Of a stretch of DNA of 64,000 bases, positions 59,950 through 64,000 are shown piece by piece; within the stretch, counting starts at the first letter, position 1; every line of letters starts with the position of its first letter. The notes beneath the pieces are model-generated. The model had not been told where the DNA came from. It was given only the letters and a program-made list of their open reading frames with translations, and ran no database searches. The position numbers and the translations under genes were made by a program. The stretch is from Notospermus geniculatus (lineage: Eukaryota > Nemertea > Pilidiophora > Heteronemertea > Lineidae): contig NMRB01000024.1 of NCBI GenBank assembly GCA_002633025.1, positions 413,006 through 477,005 of the forward strand, in the 5' to 3' direction.

Positions 59950-62900
59950 TATCCGCTATGTCCGAAATCACTAAATAAATGCGTCTATCATACTGATCGT
60001 ATGCAAATATTACAAATAAGGGAATGTACCCACGGGGTGTTGAATCAATTCGATTGATGAGCTTTCTACGCTGAATTATCCGAGTAATAAGAATTGTTTA
60101 AAACCATCGACGCAATTTTACACCCAACACATGAAGGCCTCTCCCTCACGAGACAGAATCTGCAGTTCCTAGTTCAAGATTTTACAATAAGAGTTCATTG
60201 AGACAAAGTTTTATGAACAAACTGTCACCAAAGATCGTCACAACCTATCTGAACATATTTCTAAGCCCATTATGTACATTCCAGACCATTTAGAGTCATG
60301 CCGTGCATAAACACCGGCATACTTGGAAGGCTTATAACCTCGAGCAAGTTTTGCATTAGAAGTTCTTGAAAATATTTCTTCTCGTTGTCGCTATGTTATA
60401 ATGCATTTTATCTTGTATGTCCAGAGAGTGGGACACTTGGATGGTCACCGTTGTCCGAGTTCCGTGTATCGCGGTTGCAAGATTTTGAGAACTCCCAATT
60501 GAATCGTGGGTTCACTGTAATTTCAACAGTGTCACTGAATCAAGAAGTTGATTTTAAATCACAGAATACGTTTGAACAACAAATATCCAGAACCGAAATT
60601 TGATCAACTTGAAATCCAAATTATCAGAAATTAAGCACAATGCCTCACTTCTCCTCTGATACAACGTCACGGCGAAGTTAACAAGTTCAACTTCAGAACT
60701 TTTGCAGAAAAAAATCACGGTAATAATTATGCAGTGAGCATTTTTGTCCGTTACTGTTGATAAAGGACAAGGACCACTTCTAGCGATGTGAAATATTCCA
60801 CGAGAGACACTCGAGTTGGAGGCGGGCACAGCCGGGTCAGGTCCGTTCAACGTACAACAAGAGTCTGAGGGGGATCGTTCAGACGCACCTTAATAAGCCC
60901 TCTCAACAATCCAGTAGCCCAATTGAGCCCTATTCTCCACGAACCCCTTCATGACCCTGGCTATTGTCACCCTTCAATGGACGCATTCCCGCTCAATAAA
61001 CGCACATTCTTGCAGCCAATACCCACCACTCAGAATATGCTTGTTTTTCTTTCGGCTATTTCTCTGGAATGTCAGCATGCCCCACCGAACCTAATCATTT
61101 CTTTAACATAAATCGTTGTTATTCTTACATAAATTAATCACATTAACTATTCTTTTGTTTTCTCAAAATAGCTTCGCGACTTCCTAAAACTTCGCAGAAT
61201 GGACAGATGAATATTTTTCCAACGGTTTTTTATGCCGTTTTTCTTTTTTCTCAAAATAGCTTCACAACTTCCTAACACTTTGCAGAGGGGACAGACGAAT
61301 ATTTTTCTAACGGCTTTTTACCACGCTTGTGAAACTGGCCATATGCTGGCGAATAATTGATTTTGACAAAGGTCTGGTTCGCTTTTTACCAGAATTTCTA
61401 AGGGCACAAAAACTAGAGGTTTAAAGGAGCCCCGTATTGCCACTTTTTTCTTGACAGCCGGCACCACAGCCGGGGCACTCGACTCTCCAACACCAGGGAC
61501 TAACTACGTTGTTGGTGAATGGACATGATGTACTATGTACATTTTTAAATGTTTTTTTGTAGTTCATATTGCTGCCACTAGGTGGCTCCCTCTACGTCGG
61601 CAGTCAAAATACCGGTAGGAGATCGCATACCATGCCCCTTTAAAGGACGACATTTCACTTTATTTGGTGCAACACTCTACACCAAGATCAGCCCTGACAA
61701 TCAGTTGCTGTTGAGGAGTGGAAAACGAAAATGCGATGACTGCAGGATCCGATCAAAATTTGGGATTAGTTCCCTGATCCCTCCGCTAAATCCTCATTTC
61801 ACAATTTCAAATGATGCAAATTTTGTCAATATTTGGAATGTCAAATATTCCTCGTTTGAATATTTCAAATTGTTTCCAGTGATTTGTGGAGAATTTAGAT
61901 TGATGCCTTTATGATTGCCCAGCAACGTGATTGCTATTATCCGAGAATGAGACGTATCATGCCAGGGGTATCGTTACGCTTGGGTGGAAACCCGACTTAA
62001 ACCCTCCGGCGATTTGTAAACTATCACGGAGGTCAACCATTGAGGAATGCCCGTATAGAGAGGGTTGCCTCCGACCAGTTGACGAACTTTGACGGTGTGC
62101 TAACGCTCCCATCACACTGAGCTGCAATGTAGTTCTCAGTATGTTCTTGAAAATGTTGCCGAACGGGCTCAAACTGTATGCGAACGGAGTGGACGTAGTG
62201 GCAACTTTTTACAGTCTTTTTACGAACTTCATGGATGGGCTTGGATGGGAAGGGTGCTTCAGAACTTCGAGGCATTTATTTAATATGCAGGGGGTTGGGT
62301 GGCCAACGTTACTCATTCTAGCCCATTTTACGATTTTTTTAGGATGGGGCAGGACGTTTTAAGAACTATTTCAGTGTGACAGTACCTTTACTGTGCATCC
62401 CCTTCGCTCACAACTTTTTTTCACAAAAGTTGAGAGCTCCGTGGAATTCAAACCACAACGATAGCTGAACCAAACAATAAACCACTTCAAAAGAATGGAA
62501 GACGAGCCCAGCACTTGTAGGTGGTATTCTCAGCAGTAGATAACACAGATACCGCCAGTTTGGGTTTCTGCCTCATCAGGAGATCCCGGTACTTTGCTTC
62601 GGAAAAAATCTTCGGAAAAAATCGGTAGATAAGAGGCCCTTGAAAATACATCCAATGACTGTTAGGAAATATGTTCCTCATCTTTGTTAGCTATCGTAGC
62701 AGATGGGGAGCTGATAAATTTTGCTGCAGACGTGATTTTCTTCTACTGAATGAAGTGCTACAAGATGATGTATGAGGTTGAGAACTAGAGCCATTTTTAA
62801 GACCGCCACCACCTCACAAGGTGGCGGTCTTCATTGGTTTCACTGGATTTCTCTCGATCTCTCTCTCTCTCTCTCTCTCCAATCTGTGGTTTCGGCAGGA

Positions 62901-63050
62901 TAACTCAAAAAATACGCCACGTATCGCGATGAAACTTTCAGGAGTTGTGACATCAGTTTCCATTGCCCAACATATTTACAGAATTCATCAGTGAATTTTC
63001 AAAGGCGGTCTTCAAATTGACTCACAAGTCAATTTCTAGTTTTAAAAATT
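59950..63050. other. 3.1-kb stretch, mostly unexplained
   Basis: The sequence CTCAAAATAGCTTCRCRACTTCC occurs twice (61162 and 61251), with a similar follow-on about AGACGAATATTTTTC, a local duplication. At 62798-62833 there is a hairpin AAGACCGCCACCACC / GGTGGCGGTCTT, and a CT microsatellite lies at 62858-62879. No coding exon was recognised on either strand. Confidence 0.45.
62798..62833. repeat. Short perfect hairpin
   Basis: AAGACCGCCACC...GGTGGCGGTCTT: a 12-15 bp stem with a short loop. A related GAGGCGGTCTTCAAATTG phrase follows at 63004, suggesting part of a larger element. Confidence 0.6.
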
Positions 63051-63240
63051 GGATTGTATTTTTCCATCAGGGCCGAAGCCAAAGCATTATCGGCCTTGGG
63101 AGGTATTAAGAAAGAGGCCATCTCAAGCTACTCATGTTCCTCACTAGGACTGGATCTCTTACTTGCCCTTGCAAAGGCACAAGGTACAAGGCACCACACC
63201 TTACTGTCCCATGTGACGGACGGGAAGAGCCAGGGATGAT

Positions 63241-63720
63241 TAGTCCCCGGCCCCCTCACTCAGGTGTCAACCATACCGCATGCTCGTTCCAATTTTCGCG
63301 GGAAAAGGGGTCATTTTCGGCAGCAGTCTTCGGGAAAAGATTCCCGAAAAACACTTAAAATAGGGGTACTTTGAATGACTTTTCTCCCGAAAAATTCTTT
63401 AAAAAGGGGGGCAAAAGTTTCTCTTCCCGAAAAAAATAATGAAAAGGGGTATGAAAGTCCTGTTCTCAATGAAAAAGCCTGTAAAAAAGGGGGGAAATCC
63501 CTTGGTTCCTTCAAAATTAGGGTGTCTAATTGCATAAAAAATCCCGAAAAAGGGGTGAAAATATCTTGGTTCCTTCCATTAGGGAGTCTAATTGGATGAA
63601 AAAAGCCCGCAGAAAGGGGTGGAAAATTTTCCTTTGTTCCTTCCATAAGGGGGTCCTTTTCAAACTCAGGAACAAGCATATGTGTACCCTAAAATTAAGG
63701 AGTGAGGGGGCCGGGGATTA
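63241..63720. mobile_element. Non-autonomous DNA element with TAGTCCCCGGCCCCCTCACT ends
   Basis: The left TAGTCCCCGGCCCCCTCACT and right AGTGAGGGGGCCGGGGATTA are 20-bp inverted ends. The 480-bp interior consists of degenerate repeats around CCCGAAAAA...AAAAGGGGT, CTTGGTTCCTTCCATTAGGG. No transposase. Confidence 0.75.
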
Positions 63721-63724
63721 GTCC

Positions 63725-63810
63725 CATTATGGCCCAGTCTGGATTCGAACCCAGGATCTACCCCTTGCTAAGCTGAATTCCACTTGGCAATCAGAGCTCC
63801 TGTGAGGCAG
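63725..63810 (-). mobile_element. tRNA-like sequence (SINE head), minus strand
   Basis: On the minus strand CCTGGGTTCGAATCCAG is a B box, preceded by TTGCCAAGTGGAA as a possible A box. No paired acceptor stem. It abuts the element at 63811. Confidence 0.4.
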
Positions 63811-63992
63811 TACAGTGGAACCTCTCTATTAAGGACACCTCTGGGACTGACGAATGCTGTCCTTAATTGAGAGGTGTCCTGATTATAGAGGTCAAAATGA
63901 ATAGAAGTGGTCAGTTTGGGACTAAAATTTGGTGTCCTTAATAGTGAGGTGTCCTCCTGGCAGAGGTGTCCGTTAAGGGAGGTTCCACTGTA
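63811..63992. mobile_element. TA-flanked mariner/pogo-like MITE, CAGTGGAACCTC ends
   Basis: TA-CAGTGGAACCTCTCTATTA at the left and GGTTCCACTG-TA at the right give perfect short inverted ends on a TA target. The interior repeats TAAGGACACCTCTGGG / GAGGTGTCC motifs several times. The 182-bp size and the TA target fit non-autonomous Tc1/mariner/pogo derivatives. Confidence 0.85.
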
Positions 63993-64000
63993 TAGGCAAA

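Overview
The window is animal nuclear DNA, most likely from a marine invertebrate with a highly polymorphic genome. Coding sequence is split into exons with GT..AG introns, introns and flanks are packed with short inverted-repeat elements (MITEs), tRNA-derived SINEs and minisatellites, and at least two segments look like both alleles of one locus assembled in tandem. The species cannot be fixed from the sequence alone.

The plus strand from about 6.8 to 38.8 kb is one large gene: an orthologue of Split ends / SPEN (SHARP, MINT), the nuclear RNA-binding corepressor. Seventeen coding exons join in one consistent reading frame of 4,367 codons plus a stop. In order they encode an RS-rich linker, RRM2, RRM3, RRM4, an RGG-rich segment, a charged disordered body that includes one exon of 8,177 bases, a Pro/His/Met-rich segment, and a C-terminal SPOC domain with all six residues of its phosphoserine-binding basic patch. 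RRM1 and the start codon were not found; they lie upstream of the window or were lost at an assembly join at 6806. The stop at 34817 is followed by about 4 kb of probable 3'UTR with five Pumilio-type sites and several AATAAA signals, the last at 38752.

The minus strand from about 50 to 53 kb holds a second gene whose short exons do not show as long ORFs. Three exons (52801-52712, 52019-51845, 50165-49956) join in frame into a complete tensin-type SH2 domain followed by an acidic C-terminal tail. A weakly supported first exon lies at 59940-59849. It converges tail-to-tail with SPEN.

Assembly: single N bases at 27910 and 41763 sit exactly between tandem near-identical copies (2.1/2.7 kb and 1.0/1.1 kb) that differ by SNPs and by presence or absence of whole MITEs. 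The first duplication repeats a 106-base SPEN exon that cannot be included twice without a frameshift. These are best read as allelic (haplotype) duplications. They give natural empty-site versus occupied-site comparisons that define two MITE families and their target-site duplications.

The rest (1-6.8 kb, 38.8-49.9 kb, 52.8-64 kb) is intergenic or intronic DNA. It holds a 40-bp minisatellite open in all three forward frames, a 58-bp repeat array folded back on itself, a 23-bp satellite that changes sequence along its length, a TTAA-flanked foldback element, a mariner/pogo-like TA-flanked element and many other MITEs. No bacterial-type system, CRISPR array, rRNA or convincing functional tRNA gene was seen.
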